From Stenocarpella maydis (lineage: Eukaryota; Ascomycota; Sordariomycetes; Diaporthales; Diaporthaceae), in NCBI GenBank assembly GCA_002270565.1, contig NQMI01000002.1, forward strand, positions 744,001-808,000: a stretch of 64,000 bases of DNA, in the 5' to 3' direction. The position numbers and the translations under genes are program-made. The notes under the pieces were generated by a model. It saw nothing but the letters and a program-made list of their open reading frames with translations. It made no database searches and had not been told where the DNA came from. Positions 10,626-22,691 of the stretch are shown piece by piece. Each line of letters begins with the position of its first letter. Position 1 is the stretch's first letter.

Positions 10626-13600
10626 GCGAGTCTGGTTTGCGGGTCCGGGCTGGCAGAGAAAACATGGGTGTAGATCGCTGCATGTACGAGGAGGGTTGGT
10701 GTTGGTGGTGTGGCCTGTCTATGGCACCGGACATAGGCAGTCCATGTGGGCTGGCAGCGCCACGGAATGCCGCAGCGGCAGACACGAAGACACATCAGTA
10801 CACCAGCCTACTTCCTTCCCGTCCTCAAGCAAGGTGTACCCGGGACGGGCATGGGAGCTGCCATGTGGGGTGCCGGGAGGCCATGCGCCTGGGCGACGAA
10901 GGGCTGGAAGGTTGGGCGAGATTCCCGAGGCGGAGCTGGTCCCCCCACCTCAGACTCCTCCTCCCGTGTGCGAGTACGACATGTCGTGTCTCGTCCTGAA
11001 GCACGCACCCTCGTTCCTGTCAGTCACGACGGCGCCGGGGGGGGGTATCTCCGAGTCTTTTGCATATCCGCAATACGCACGCTTATCGCCTTGCTGCAGG
11101 CCGCCAGTCGGGCCACGGGTTTTCACCTGCGGCGCAGCCAGACTCTACGACCTTTTTGTTTTCTTTTTTGCCCGGTCACTACCGGTGGATCCCATTTAGA
11201 GTTAGTCAGTGTCGGCGTGAGCCGAGCTAGATAGGAGAGAGGGCAAAGAATGCTCCGACGAGGAACACTGTGCAGGCAGGCAGGCAGGCAGGTAGATACG
11301 CATCAGAATTTGGGTACTCTCCCCCCTCCCACTCGGTCACTCTGTCAGACCCCTGAGCTGCACGTGTAGGGAGGGTAGGATCAGGTACGTGTGGGTGGTG
11401 ATTGGTCAACCAGACTTGTCCGGCTTATGATCACGCCCTGCTGAAGCGTTGGCAGACTTTCTGAAACAGGGCGGACTCAAGTGGGCACAGCGGACTGGCT
11501 GACCGGATGGGCGGGCAGGCGGGTGCACGCCTTTGGGACCAGCATCGTGACAATAGGTAGAGAGACGCTGGGTTGATTGTGAGTAGGCTTTATCTTGTGT
11601 GTGGTTTCAGGCCCAAGGTTGAGATTAGAGTGAGAGAAGAGGCGGCTGGAAACAAGCCTCGGACGAGCATGTGAGCAGGAGGGGTGACACCTGGGTTTGA
11701 GCCATCAGGCTGAATGCCGGTGTGCTGAGAAACCAAACGTGATCCGCTGTCAAAAGCGGGAGAGTTGCTCGGAGGGTTTTTTTTTAATCTGGGGCGTGTT
11801 TCAACAAACGAAGAGATCGCCGGGCCAAGGGAGGAGCCGATAGGATGCCACTGCAACTGTGCAAAACTTGGGACGAACCCCTCCAAGGATGTTTTGATCT
11901 TATTGTAAATCCTCGTGCTTGGACAAAATTCTCTCGTTCCTGTTTTGCGGTGCAACCATCCTCCAGAATAGAAAAGAATCTTCTTCAAGCTCATCAGTCC
12001 CCGCTGGCCAAAGAATGTCTGCGTCCAGCCTTTATTTAATATCCCCCCCCCTCCCCGTCTCCTGCCAGATGCTGAGGTAAACGGAGATGGCGTTGCGCTC
12101 AAGCGGCTGAGTTTAATATATTGCCAGGTCAGAGCCCTGCTTGGCCTGCCTCATAGCCCCTGCCATGGCTACAGCTCACAAGGAAGACTTGGCCGGCCGC
12201 ACGATTTCCTGTAATGTTTTCTCTCTCTCGCCCGCCCTCCCCCCTGCCCTTGAGATACATGAGACCCGAGTTCGTGAATGCCCACACAAGGTGACGGAAA
12301 TACAGTAGTCCCACAAGAGCCCGCTGAATTGGGTTGATCATGGGCGGCTACAGCAGATCGATCCACAAGGTGGTGGGGTCGCTGGCTGAAAGCCACGGCC
12401 TGCCAGGTTCCCTCCATACTATGTAGGAGACGGCGGGTGACGTGATGGCATCGCATCCTCAGCAGCGGCACAGACTCTGGGGACGGACTGGACTGCCAAC
12501 CGCCCTCATCAAGCCTTGAAACAACCGGCCTGCCTCATCGAGAGCTTTCAGCCAGCCACCACCACTTATCGGATGTTCCCGTGCGGGTGCATCTAAATCG
12601 TGCGTGCTTCCTGGCGAGTTGATGGTAGATCCAGAATAGGCACAAGCGACTCATCTCACTGTTTAGCATGCGTCCCTCGATACATGTCCCACGTATGCTA
12701 CTGTGCATACATGATGCCTGGCATCTATCTGGCTGTATGCATGCTGCAGCAATGTTTTTGGCAAGATGCTTCTGCAATTCATCCATATGACTGGTCCATT
12801 TAGCAACTTGTAAGCGTCATCCCACGTCCATTTCGAATACCGCGCAGGCCAGGTGGACCCTTGCAGCACCAAGGAGGCCCTCTGCAGGGGCAACACCACC
12901 TTCTCGGCCTCGCATGGGCTAACCCACCCTCCCACCTTGGTTTGCCGCCAACAGCAAGAATAAACATTTCCTCCTCGTCTTGTTTTCTCCGGACCCGTCA
13001 CTTGCTGCCAACACTCTCTCTTGCTGTTGTCGGTGATCCCCTGCCGCATGCGCCTGCATCTAGGCGAGGAAGAGCCCTCGCTCTGATGCCTCAGAATCCT
13101 CAACACCAAGACCCCGGCGGCTTGGGACCCAGCATCCCCCTCTATATTGACCCTCTCGTTCCCCTTCTGGCCAGGTTTCCTGCCGCCGGGCTGTTCCTGT
13201 CTCCTCCTCTTGTGCTCTGCTTTCCTTCACTATCCCATCCCACCCTTCACCCTCTTCCACACTGACTGGTCTGACCTCTCACCAGTCACTTTCTGGTCTT
13301 CTTCTTCTTCTCCAGTCCACTCATTGACACTGCACATCACTCTCTTTTGCAAAGCTGCTGCGCACTTTCACTCTTTGGCAAGCCAGTTAACTTGCTCTCT
13401 CGACACTTGTGTCCATCCCGTCCTTTCTGGAACTCAGACGTTACCGAACTGCTGAATGCGAACGCCCAGCATCGTCAAACCGCCTCAGCACCCAAGAGAA
13501 ACCATATCTTGTCCGTCCGGGCAATCTTGACATTCACCCTGCTTGCCCTGGTCCAAGCACCGCCGATTACAGACTCGTAGTGGCACTGCCTTCTCTCAAA

Positions 13601-13664
13601 AACCACACAGACAACCATCCTTTAGAGTGCCACCCAAGAAACACTTACCTGCCGAGATATCGAA
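10626..13664. other. 3-kb intergenic region
   Basis: No gene is supported; open frames are short and mostly lack codon bias. Contents: a (GCAG)n microsatellite at 11272-11292, an A/T-rich run near 11779-11786, and a strongly pyrimidine-rich stretch at about 13140-13420 just ahead of the DUF1996 gene. The last is typical of a fungal promoter or long 5' UTR, and the UTR may itself be spliced. Confidence 0.5.
11272..11292. repeat. (GCAG)5 microsatellite
   Basis: Five tandem GCAG units in intergenic DNA, read directly. Confidence 0.9.
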
Positions 13665-15293
13665 ATGAGGTATTCGGCTGCTGTTCTGGCTGTGCTTGCA
13701 GGCACTGTGCACGCAGCAAAGGACTCCAGGTCCTTCGCTGTCCTTCGCTTCTACGGAGATGGGCCCCTGCTGGAGGACCTCGTTGATCCCATCGTGTCGC
13801 CGGGCCAGGCCTCATCCCACATGCACACCCTCATGGGCGGTAGCAACATCGGCATCTCCGCCACCGGCGAGACCATGATGGACTCGAACTGCAGCAACGC
13901 TCTCATCGTGGGAGATAACTCTGGCTACTGGGTGCCCAAACTCTACTTCCATGACAAGGCTGCTGGCGCCGTCGAGCCAGTCGACATGTACTACATGAAC
14001 GTGTACTACTTCTTCGAGCCCACCGACGATGAGGTCAAAGCGTTCCCAGTCGGTTTGCAGATGGTGGCTGGGGATGCTTCTCTGCGAACGTGCCCAGACT
14101 TCGGCGGAGAGCTCCAGCTGGACGGATCCGGTGCCATCCAGCCTGCTCAGTTCACATGTCCTCGTTCGGACTACAATGTTCCGGCCTGGCCTTCAGCCTC
14201 CGAGTCCGATGGCTCCAAGGCCGGCATCCAGGACCCCGTCAACCAGGGAGCTGGTCAGGGCTTCCCCTCAATCAACTGTGATGGCCTTTACTCCCCGCTG
14301 CGCCAGGATGTGCACATGCCGTCCTGCTACGACCCATCAAAGGGTCTGACCGACTATAAGAACAACATGGTCTACCCTACCCTCAACAAGGCAACAGGCA
14401 AGCAGAACTGCCCCGAGGGCTTTATCCACACGCCTCACCTCTTTTACGAGATGTACTGGAACACTCAGGTTTTCAAGGACAGGTGGACACCCGGTCAAGG
14501 CCAGCCCTTTGTCCTTTCCAACGGTGACCTCACGGGCTGTTCATCCCACGCAGACTTCCTGGCCGCCTGGGAGCCTGACGTGCTGCAGCACATCATTGAC
14601 ACCTGCAACGCCGGCGACGAGGGAATGGACAAGTGCGGAGGAGTCACCGTCAGGGACAGGAGCTCAACTTGCGGCGCTGCCTCGCCCGCCCCTCGCAAAA
14701 ACTTGGCCAGCGCTGCTATGACTGCCCTCCCGGGCAACAACCCCCTGGCAGGATGGGGCGTGGGAAGCTCGGCGAACGTGCCATTACCTGGGTCTGGATC
14801 GGGCTCTGGCTCTGGCTCCTCTGGCGGCAGCAACAGCGCCCCCAGCAAGCCCCAACAGCCTGCCTCCTCCTCCTCCTCCTCCTCCTCCTCCTCCACCTCC
14901 TCCTCCTCCTCCTCCTCGCCTTCCTCTTCAGCCCCAATTGTCGTCGCCACCGGCAATACCGGGAACGAGAAGGTCGCGGCCACTCCCAAGGAGAACAGCC
15001 CCCCAGCGGCCCAGGTCACACCCGCACCCGTGGTCGCGCCGCCCGCAGACAAAGCACCAGCTGCGCCTCAGGACCAGCCGGCCGTCACGTCCTCAGTCAT
15101 CACGCTGCAAAATGGCGACGTCGAGACCGTCTGGGAGACACTCTGGGTGACGGTCACCCAGACGGTATACGAGCGCAGCGAGGAGACGGACGCCCCCTAC
15201 GCGCGCAAGAGGGATATTGGCCACGGACACGGGTACGCCCACGAGCACCTGCTAAGGCACCGCTCGCATCACGCGAGGCGGCTCAGGCGGTAG
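13665..15293 (+). CDS. Secreted DUF1996 protein
   Basis: Single-exon gene, 542 aa. It has a signal peptide (MRYSAAVLAVLAGTVHA, cleavage near 18) and a DUF1996 domain at about 25-330. Family hallmarks are visible: the opening FAVLRFYGDGPLLEDLVDP, SSHMHTLMGGSNIG, the WVPKLYF/DMYYMNVYY core and GFIHTPHLFYEMYWNT. Cysteines are spaced as in secreted members. A long Ser/Gly/Pro-rich linker follows (residues about 370-430, encoded partly by a TCC repeat at 14867-14920). The tail is His/Arg-rich with a KR dibasic site (ARKRDIGHG) that could be cut by a Kex2-type protease. DUF1996 proteins are fungal extracellular or cell-wall proteins of unknown activity. No GPI signal is visible. The long pyrimidine-rich leader suggests strong regulated expression (inference). 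Confidence 0.9.
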   Translation: MRYSAAVLAVLAGTVHAAKDSRSFAVLRFYGDGPLLEDLVDPIVSPGQASSHMHTLMGGSNIGISATGETMMDSNCSNALIVGDNSGYWVPKLYFHDKAAGAVEPVDMYYMNVYYFFEPTDDEVKAFPVGLQMVAGDASLRTCPDFGGELQLDGSGAIQPAQFTCPRSDYNVPAWPSASESDGSKAGIQDPVNQGAGQGFPSINCDGLYSPLRQDVHMPSCYDPSKGLTDYKNNMVYPTLNKATGKQNCPEGFIHTPHLFYEMYWNTQVFKDRWTPGQGQPFVLSNGDLTGCSSHADFLAAWEPDVLQHIIDTCNAGDEGMDKCGGVTVRDRSSTCGAASPAPRKNLASAAMTALPGNNPLAGWGVGSSANVPLPGSGSGSGSGSSGGSNSAPSKPQQPASSSSSSSSSSTSSSSSSSPSSSAPIVVATGNTGNEKVAATPKENSPPAAQVTPAPVVAPPADKAPAAPQDQPAVTSSVITLQNGDVETVWETLWVTVTQTVYERSEETDAPYARKRDIGHGHGYAHEHLLRHRSHHARRLRR

Positions 15294-16067
15294 GCGGCAA
15301 AAAGACATCTCTTTACATCCCCCGCAGGGAAACGCATAGCTATACACAAGACTTCACTTCTTACTGGGCATGGGCGCCAAGCCATTGCCATCAGATCATT
15401 AGGGCGGACCATTTCAGTTCTTGTACGCGCAGCGCGACTTAGGGTAGGTAGGATTAGCTGGGCATACTGGCTGGGATAGAATACGCAGTTTTGTGGCATC
15501 GCCGGCTGAGTGTTCAGGTTGGGGGTTGGTGATGCGGCGCTGGGGTTGTGCGTCTGGGATAGATTTTGGATGAAGGAGCGAGGGGATTTCTTCTCTTGGC
15601 GATTTTATGATGGATGTCCTTGTCCCGGTCTAAAGTGGCACTCTGCCAGTGTGTATACACCAACAAAATATGAACAAGACGTACAGTGCAGCAGATTTTA
15701 ACCCATATATTTTGTGTGCGGCAGGCGTATCTTTTGCAAAACATCCAGTGAACAGGATGAACCAAAGGGCTAAAGTCTGTTTTCTTGGACCTCTTCCCCA
15801 ATCATGAGAGCAACATACGACGAGGCGATTCCACTTCGGTACCGTCAGAGGCTCGGTGACCCGGCTACCATGTATACTACCTGACGCTGCGAGTTAGTGG
15901 CCAGACCCCTGTCAGACCTGTAGTTTTTTAGCGCACATTGTGGCACGGAAGCTGCAGTTTTCTCCCACATCAAGTTTGCTACATCACCCACTCTTGGAAC
16001 AATCACCATCGCATCTGCCTATGCCAATACCGAGGACCCTGGCCCATGAGGCATCCCGATCTTGGCC
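15294..16067. other. Intergenic
   Basis: 3' UTR of the DUF1996 gene and the promoter of the rRNA methyltransferase gene. No gene, repeat or RNA seen. Confidence 0.6.
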
Positions 16068-17840
16068 ATGTCTCTATACCATGAGGCTGCGTCTGTCTTG
16101 CAACAAGACTCCTCGTCAGGTGGGAATCTGCGATCCCGCGTCTTCAGCAAGAAGGACCTGAAGTCTCCCCCAGCGCAGGTCTACGCCCTTGCACTTGAGA
16201 CATGCAAATGGTCTGCAGTCCTGGCTGAGGTTATCGACCACTCCCAGATATTGAAGCACGAGAAGAAGGCAAGCACGTCACTCTCCTCGGAATGTGCACC
16301 AGCTGACCTCTGCGCACAGCTCTCACCAATCCTCTCACTCCTCCTGGTCCATGACTTCCTGCTTGCAAAAGGTGGTATCGCCTTACCTGCGTCTCATGGC
16401 CTTAGAACCGCCATCGAACGCCACAGATCTCGTCTGAATGCCGAGTTCACACGTGCAAGGATACGGAGAAAGCGTTCGTCCGTCGATGCTCTCACGGAGC
16501 AGGTGGAAGCCAGCCTGTACGCCAACAGTCAGCATCCCCGCTGGATCAGGGTCAACACCCTCAAGACAACTCTAGAGAAGCAGCTTTCAACCACATTCAG
16601 GGACCACCAGAAAGCACAGTCTGTCCAGGAAGTACTTACCGGCACCGGAAAGCTCGTCTATATCGATGAGCATATTCCCAACCTCGTAGCTGTCTCGCCC
16701 AGATTTGACTTTGCTAGATCCCCCGCCTACAAATCCGGCCAAATCATACTGCAAGACAAGGCTTCTTGCTTCCCAGCCTACCTACTGGACCCAAAGCCAT
16801 CAGAAGGGGACACTATCGATGGATGCGCGGCCCCTGGCAACAAGACAACACATGCTGCTGCAATAATGAAGTCGCAATGCCGCGACGAGAATCAGCCGGG
16901 GAGCGGCATACACGCCTTTGAGAAGGACTCCAGGAGGGCAAAGACACTCGAAAAAATGGTCAAGCTTGCTGGATCTGATGACTTTACTGAGATCCACCCG
17001 GGCCAGGACTTCCTCAAGGTCGATCCCTCGGACGCTAGATATGCCAAAACTGCAGCAATACTCCTTGACCCTAGCTGTTCAGGGAGCGGGATTGTTGGGC
17101 GAGACGACATGCCAGAACTGCACTTGCCAACACCTGACGGTGCCCCGGCCGCGGGCAAATCATCAAGCAAAGCAGCATTATCACCTAAGAAGCGAAGGCG
17201 TCCGGTCGAGGATCCGGATCCAGATCATGTTCTCGTCGATGATGACGGGAATACCACCATTGTTTCGTCAGAAAAGGACCTAGAGGCCCGGCTCGAGGCA
17301 CTGTCCTCGTTCCAGCTGACGCTACTACTACACGCATTCACTTTCCCCGCGGCGCAGAAGATCACATACTCAACGTGCTCCGTGCATGCCGAGGAGAATG
17401 AGCAGGTGGTCCTGAAGGCATTACGGTCAGACGTCGGGAAGAGGCGGGGATGGCGCGTCCTGCCTCGCGAGGCACAAGTCAGCGGGATGATGGCATGGCC
17501 CGTCCGCGGACAGGTCGAAGCCTGCGACGGTGACGAGCAGGTGGCTGAGTCCTGCATACGCGCTTACAAAGACGACGGACGAGGTGTCATGGGGTTCTTC
17601 GTCGCTGCGTTTGTGCGCGACCCTGACGTTGGCGCGTCGCCTTTACCGCCGACCAAGAAGACAAAATCCAAAAAGGGTGAGGCTGCTCCCACGAGCAATC
17701 AAAATGGCCAAAAGGAGGCCGAGCCCCACCATAATATTCCGTTGAAACCCCCGCAAAGTCCGAATGCCAACGGCTACGGGATTGGCGTGACGAATACCAG
17801 GGATGATGGGTCAGACTCCTGGAGTGGTTTCGAAGACTAA
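16068..17840 (+). CDS. rcm1: 25S rRNA m5C methyltransferase, Rcm1/NSUN5 type
   Basis: S-adenosylmethionine-dependent RNA cytosine-5 methyltransferase of the NOL1/NOP2/Sun family. Yeast Rcm1 and animal NSUN5 methylate one cytosine in the large-subunit rRNA during ribosome assembly in the nucleolus. Single exon, 590 aa from the ATG at 16068. Visible motifs: substrate strand HPRWIRVNTLKTTLE, the glycine-rich SAM loop DGCAAPGNKT from residue 251, DPSCSGSGI (Cys337) and TYSTCSVHAEENE (Cys437). The last two give the two-cysteine catalytic pair of the family. A Ser/Lys-rich insert (about 360-400) lies between them, with an extra basic, Asn/Pro-rich tail after 520. Motif order and spacing match NSUN5 rather than Nop2 (which has a long N-terminal extension) or Ncl1/Trm4. 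Confidence in the subfamily is good. Confidence 0.9.
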   Translation: MSLYHEAASVLQQDSSSGGNLRSRVFSKKDLKSPPAQVYALALETCKWSAVLAEVIDHSQILKHEKKASTSLSSECAPADLCAQLSPILSLLLVHDFLLAKGGIALPASHGLRTAIERHRSRLNAEFTRARIRRKRSSVDALTEQVEASLYANSQHPRWIRVNTLKTTLEKQLSTTFRDHQKAQSVQEVLTGTGKLVYIDEHIPNLVAVSPRFDFARSPAYKSGQIILQDKASCFPAYLLDPKPSEGDTIDGCAAPGNKTTHAAAIMKSQCRDENQPGSGIHAFEKDSRRAKTLEKMVKLAGSDDFTEIHPGQDFLKVDPSDARYAKTAAILLDPSCSGSGIVGRDDMPELHLPTPDGAPAAGKSSSKAALSPKKRRRPVEDPDPDHVLVDDDGNTTIVSSEKDLEARLEALSSFQLTLLLHAFTFPAAQKITYSTCSVHAEENEQVVLKALRSDVGKRRGWRVLPREAQVSGMMAWPVRGQVEACDGDEQVAESCIRAYKDDGRGVMGFFVAAFVRDPDVGASPLPPTKKTKSKKGEAAPTSNQNGQKEAEPHHNIPLKPPQSPNANGYGIGVTNTRDDGSDSWSGFED

Positions 17841-17920
17841 GCAGGGGAGCCGAAGTCCCGCCTCCCGGCCGTCGAGACCTGGTTCGGAGCCGCAGTTTGC
17901 GGGCTTAAGGTAAATATCGC

Positions 17921-17921
<1 letters not shown>

Positions 17922-17962
<41 letters not shown>
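17922..17962. repeat. (TCG)n microsatellite
   Basis: About 13-14 uninterrupted TCG units just downstream of rcm1. Confidence 0.95.
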
Positions 17963-17963
<1 letters not shown>

Positions 17964-18344
17964 ATGCTGCGGGGTCCAGAATACACCGTTGCTGCTGACT
18001 ACAGAAAATAATGGGGCCTATGTCGTGATTGTCCTCCCAAGCAACGACCAGTCAAACGCACGCGAATTTATCGGCTTCTGGGTCTTTTCACGAGCTCACT
18101 GGCGGATAAGGTGGACTGCGCTTTGCCATGATGATAAGATTCTCTCCGATGTGTCGGTGAAACGGGCCCGGTACTTTGCTATTAGCAGGATCTAGAGTTG
18201 GTGCCACCACAGCCAAGTGTCATCTGATGACCCGTGTTTCCCGTCGACTAGTGGAACAGGCGAACTTGGTGGTTACTCAGAAATCGGATGTTCACACCTG
18301 CAGAAATGGGAACACCGACCGGTATATCGCCCAAAACCTACGTC

Positions 18345-18400
18345 CAATAACACCCATTTCCATGGCACCCACTTCCATGACGCCCATGCGAATAAGTCAC
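18345..18400. repeat. Degenerate 15-bp minisatellite block
   Basis: Three to four units like AACACCCATTTCCAT, GGCACCCACTTCCAT and GACGCCCATGCGAAT. Same unit and period as the array inside the MFS intron at 20032-20210. Confidence 0.6.
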
Positions 18401-19308
18401 ACTCCTGCAGCCGGAGAACTGGTCTTAAGAAGTGTGGGTGCCCAAATTGGGCTGGGTGATACTCTCTATGCCGCTATGGCACGAATGGTGTACCAGTGTC
18501 CCTACATTCTTATAGGTGTGTATATCCGATTTCGTTGCAGATCGCGGTGATCCCAAACACTTGGCCACGAATTGCGAGGACACATCTTCGTCCAGGAGAC
18601 CGGAATAACCTCTCATCGGGCAACGTCTTACGGAAAACCACCTGTGTTTTGGAGTGGGGTCCGTGTGACAACCTAGATGCTTTTTGTTTGTCCCGGTTTG
18701 CGAGCACTCGAGTACTTGGCAGGAAAATGGGGCCCTTGCCGGCATTTCACTACAACTACAAGTTCATCCGTGCTCACCAATTATAAATCTGTCACCCAAG
18801 AACGAAGTACCAGGATACCCGACGGGTTTAAACGAAAACCCCTTCTTAACTCCCAAGCAGGTGGGACGAGCTCATGAACCGTTTCTAGAACGAGGTGTGA
18901 GCCGAGGCATCCCAGCCGGCGAGGCTTGGCGCTGATTATCCTGAGCTTAGCTCAAGGTGATGGTGGGACCCGCAGAGCCGCTCTAAGTCAGAAATCATGG
19001 CTCAATCCTTGGCCGGGCCCATCCATCGTACGAATCGGTACCTCGGCATCCCACTTTCGTCGCCCTGGCGTACCAATCACTGCGCCGGGGTGGAATCTTC
19101 GCGGTCGGCGCCCCTTAATCGCGAACCGACTAGATGGGTGTGTGTGGGTCTCAGGGAAGCAGACCAGCAGACGAAGGAGGCAGGATGGTTTTTATCAAAT
19201 GGACGGCCTCTCCTGCCTTGACCATGGGACGGGGCCCTCCTCCCCTCCAGGCTCACTCCCGCCCTCTGGTGCTCCTTCGAATCAACACCCAAGGTCCCAG
19301 GTCTCAAA

Positions 19309-21644
19309 ATGACGGCCTCACCGTCGAGCACGTCCCTGGAGAGCTCAGTCACCGCGACTGAGGCTGACGTCCAGTCTCAGAGCGCCAGCATGACGCGCGT
19401 GAACCACTTCAAGATCGTCTTCGACCGTGCCGGCGTCACCAAGGAGGCCCTCCAGTGGAGGTATCCCGGCAGCGGGACCGACGAGAGCCCCTACGCCGTC
19501 GACTTCACGCCGTGCGACCCCTACAACCCGCAGGAGTGGACAAAAGTCAAGAAGTGGTCCATGACGATCCTGACCGCCATCTCCACCCTCGCCGTCGCCT
19601 TCGTGAGCAGCGCCTTCTCCGGCGGCCTGGCATACATCATCGCCGAGTTCGAGGTGTCCCAGGAGCTGTCCATCCTCGGCCTGTCCCTCTTTGTCGTCGG
19701 TTTCGCGATTGGCCCCCTGCTCTGGGCGCCGGCGAGCGAGTTCTACGGCCGGCAGGTGTTGTTCACCATCACGTATGCGGCACTGACGGCGTTCAATGCC
19801 GGCGCTGCCGGTGTCGAGTCCTTCGCCGGTCTTGTCGTCCTCCGTTTCTTTGCTGGTGCTTTCGGGTCGTCGCCCCTGACGAACTCGGGTGGTGTCATTG
19901 CAGATATGTTCTCACAGAACGAAAGAGGGTTTGCGACAGCATGCTTCGCAGCTGCCCCTTTCTTGGGCCCATCTCTGGGTAAGGCTCCTCACAAGTTGTC
20001 CCCTCCCACAACACTCATAGCACATGCTCATCATACCCACTCCCAATAACATACACTCCCATAATACCCAATCCCAGAACACCCATTCCTACAATACCTA
20101 CTTCCAGAACACCTACCCCTGTTCTAGAACACCTACTTTTAGAATACCTACTCCCGGAATATCCACTCCTAAAATACCCACTCCCATACCCAATAACACC
20201 TACTCTCAAAGCGCCCTCTCTCATGGTAGCCATTTGTTGTCTCGGTGGCTAATGCTATATGTGAAGGTCCCATTGTCAGCGGCTTCCTAGGCGAGGCTGA
20301 GGGCTGGCGGTGGATCGAGGGGCTGATGGCCATCTTTACGGGTGTCCTGTGGATCACATGCTCTCTCCTCGTTCCCGAGACCTACGCTCCTGTCCTCCTG
20401 CGAATCCGTGCCGCCAAGCTATCCAAGCTCACCGGCAAGGTCTACGTCTCGAAGATGGACATCAACAAGAAGCACCACACGATGGCGCAGCAGTTCAAGA
20501 TCGCTCTTTCCCGACCGTGGAAGCTTCTTTTCCGGGAGCCTATCGTCTTGTTAACCAGTAAGCAGCTTCTGGTGTCATTTATAACCCGCTTTGGAATAAG
20601 AAATTCCCTCCCAGAGCCTATGTCTCAAATGCCATGGCCACACTATAGCCCGATCGGCGCTGTGTTTGAATAAACCTCCTTCGATGGTTCTTTGAAAGCT
20701 GATTCTTAATGCTTAAGGTTTATTCATGGCCGTCGTGTACGGCACACTGTACATGATGTTTCCCGCTTTCCCGATCGTCTTCCAGGTCTCCAAAGGATGG
20801 GGACCCGGCGAGGCTGGTCTTGCTTTCCTGGGTATTACAGTGGGCATGGTGTTTGCCGTGGCGTATGCTCTGTACGAGAACATAAGATACGCAAAGGTCA
20901 CCGAGAAACACAACGGCGTGGCACCTCCGGAGGCTCGTCTGCCCATGGCCATCGTTGGCTCGCTCTTTATTCCTGTGGGTCTCTTCTGGTTTGCTTGGAC
21001 CAATGGCAACAACATCCATTGGATTGTCCCTATCATTGGCAGTGCTTTCTTCGCGGTGGGGATCGTCTTGGTGTTCCTGGCACTGCTGAACTACCTCATC
21101 GACTCATGTAAGTCCTTCCGTTTGAGGCGAGGCCCTTAAACTTTTATCACGCAACATCGTGCTGACATCCTCACCCACAGACGTCGTTTTCGCCGCCTCA
21201 GTCCTGGCAGCTAATTCTGTCCTGCGGTCCCTTTTTGGTGCTGCTTTCCCGCTTTTCACCAAAGATATGTACACAAACCTGGGACTTCACTGGGCGGCCT
21301 CGATTCCCGCCTTCCTTTCGCTGGCTTGCGTACCCTTCCCAATCATCTTCTACATCTACGGGCCCAAGATCCGTGCCAGGTGCAAGTTCGCCGCCGAGGC
21401 CGCCCGTATCCACGAGGAAATGCATGGCCAGGCCGGCGTCGAGGATCCCGAGGCAGCGGAGGACGAGGCCATGGAGGAGGTCGAGCGAGGCGACAGGATG
21501 CAGAAGCTGGTGAAGCAAATGAGCCGCGCCTCTGGAAAGAGCCACTCGCGCGGCCTTAGTCGCGTTAGGAGCAGTGCCGCAGGCCCGGGGCCGGCGACGC
21601 AGGCTGGCCACAAGGAGGTCAACAATGAGAAGGAAGAGGTTTGA
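19309..21644 (+). CDS. MFS drug/polyamine-type transporter (DHA1)
   Basis: Major facilitator superfamily proton antiporter of the 12-helix DHA1 type; the plasma membrane is likely and the substrate unknown. Model: exons 19309-19978, 20267-20557, 20718-21107 and 21181-21644 (604 aa). The N-terminal cytosolic segment ends DPYNPQEWTKVKKWS, then helix 1. The loop 2-3 signature is degenerate (APASEFYGRQ), followed by LRFFAGAFGSSPLTNSGGVIADMF typical of DHA1 helices 4-5. Exon 2 holds GFLGEAEGWRWIEGLMA and VPETYAPVLL; exon 4 carries the last helices and a charged tail. Introns 1 and 2 both end in AAG, with CTAAT/TTAAT branch-like sites 12-17 nt before. Intron 1 (288 nt) is filled with a minisatellite. 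The family call is solid; the exact 3' splice sites of introns 1 and 2 are inferred from frame and family sequence. Confidence 0.85.
20032..20210. repeat. 15-bp minisatellite inside an MFS intron
   Basis: About 11 degenerate tandem copies of a unit close to AAYACCYACTCCCAR, with one copy expanded to 20 bp. It fills most of intron 1 (19979-20266). Related fragments are at 18345-18400 and 25631-25680. Confidence 0.85.
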
Positions 21645-22691
21645 AGAACTACGATTGAGAACCGTCATGTTTGGGAACATGCGGTGGACTTGGGCGGAGA
21701 CCACACCCCTCTTACCACGTGATTTGGGCTTTATATTGTTTGGATATCTCGGCATTGCAAGGCGTTGCATTAGAAGGGAAGGGAGGTTAGGGGTGGTTTA
21801 TCATGATATCCTGAAGAGCTCATGATATTTGGGGGCCGGCACGATGATGGCCTCCGGGAAATAGATGATCAAGATTCAATATGTAGAGAGCTATGTTCTA
21901 GAATTAGAGGCCACCTATATACCCACCAATCAGACTTTTTGCGATCTCAACTCGCCGTGAACTTTATCTGGGGTGAGGGACGTGGCTTGTCGATCTCCCG
22001 AGCGCATTGATGGCCCATGTACAGGGTTGTCCTTGAGCCTTATCCACTCAAGTTTACATACTGAGGTCTCTAGCCAGCACTGTTTTTATGTTTAAAAATC
22101 TCTATGCCTGCCCTGGGCGTTACCAAATAGGACTGTTAGCCCTACTAATAAAGCAGTCAGTGCCTTTCAAATCATGCCCCTTTGGGCATTATACAGCCCT
22201 CCCTCCGGGTGCTATATAACTAGCCCTTTAGGTGTGCATATTTAGCGGAATCTGGTTTATAAATAAAATAAATAGATTCGGGTTTGGGGGTAGGTTTAAT
22301 AACGATTTTGAATTTGTAAACAGTGCTCGCTAGAGACCCCCGTATTTACGTGGCCCTCACAGCCTTTGTATGTACTCGGGCCCCTCATCTTGGGCGGATG
22401 GATGCGATCTCTAGCCGCATATGTGCCGCTGTCAGAAAAGGAAGCGTCTCCGTACCCACTACTTCGGTAGAATAGACTAAACTGCCGAGTTGTTTGGTGA
22501 TTGGAAGGTCGACGTGGGGTTTCTTGCTCGCTGCATGAGTATCGACGTCCAATGCCGGGCCCGTGGGACTGCAACTTGTCGGCGTAGCCCGGCCATATGC
22601 ACCGAATCCGTTGGGTGCGAAGTAACGGGGCCTAGGTAACCCAAGAGACATACCGTCCGGTATGCTCATATCCTGAATCTGCACGACTGGC
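21645..22691. other. AT-richer convergent intergenic region
   Basis: Lies between the 3' ends of the MFS and PLC-like genes. AT-rich patches (22080-22330, including an AATAAA-rich stretch near 22258-22275) contrast with the GC-rich genes. No coding relic or terminal repeats could be identified. Confidence 0.5.

Larger units (their letters stand above)
17841..19308. other. Gene-poor DNA with repeats
   Basis: No gene seen. It contains a (TCG)n microsatellite (17922-17962) and a short block of the 15-bp minisatellite family (18345-18400). The rest (18000-18950) has lower GC than the flanking genes and no coding character. The leader of the MFS gene is at the right end. Confidence 0.5.
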
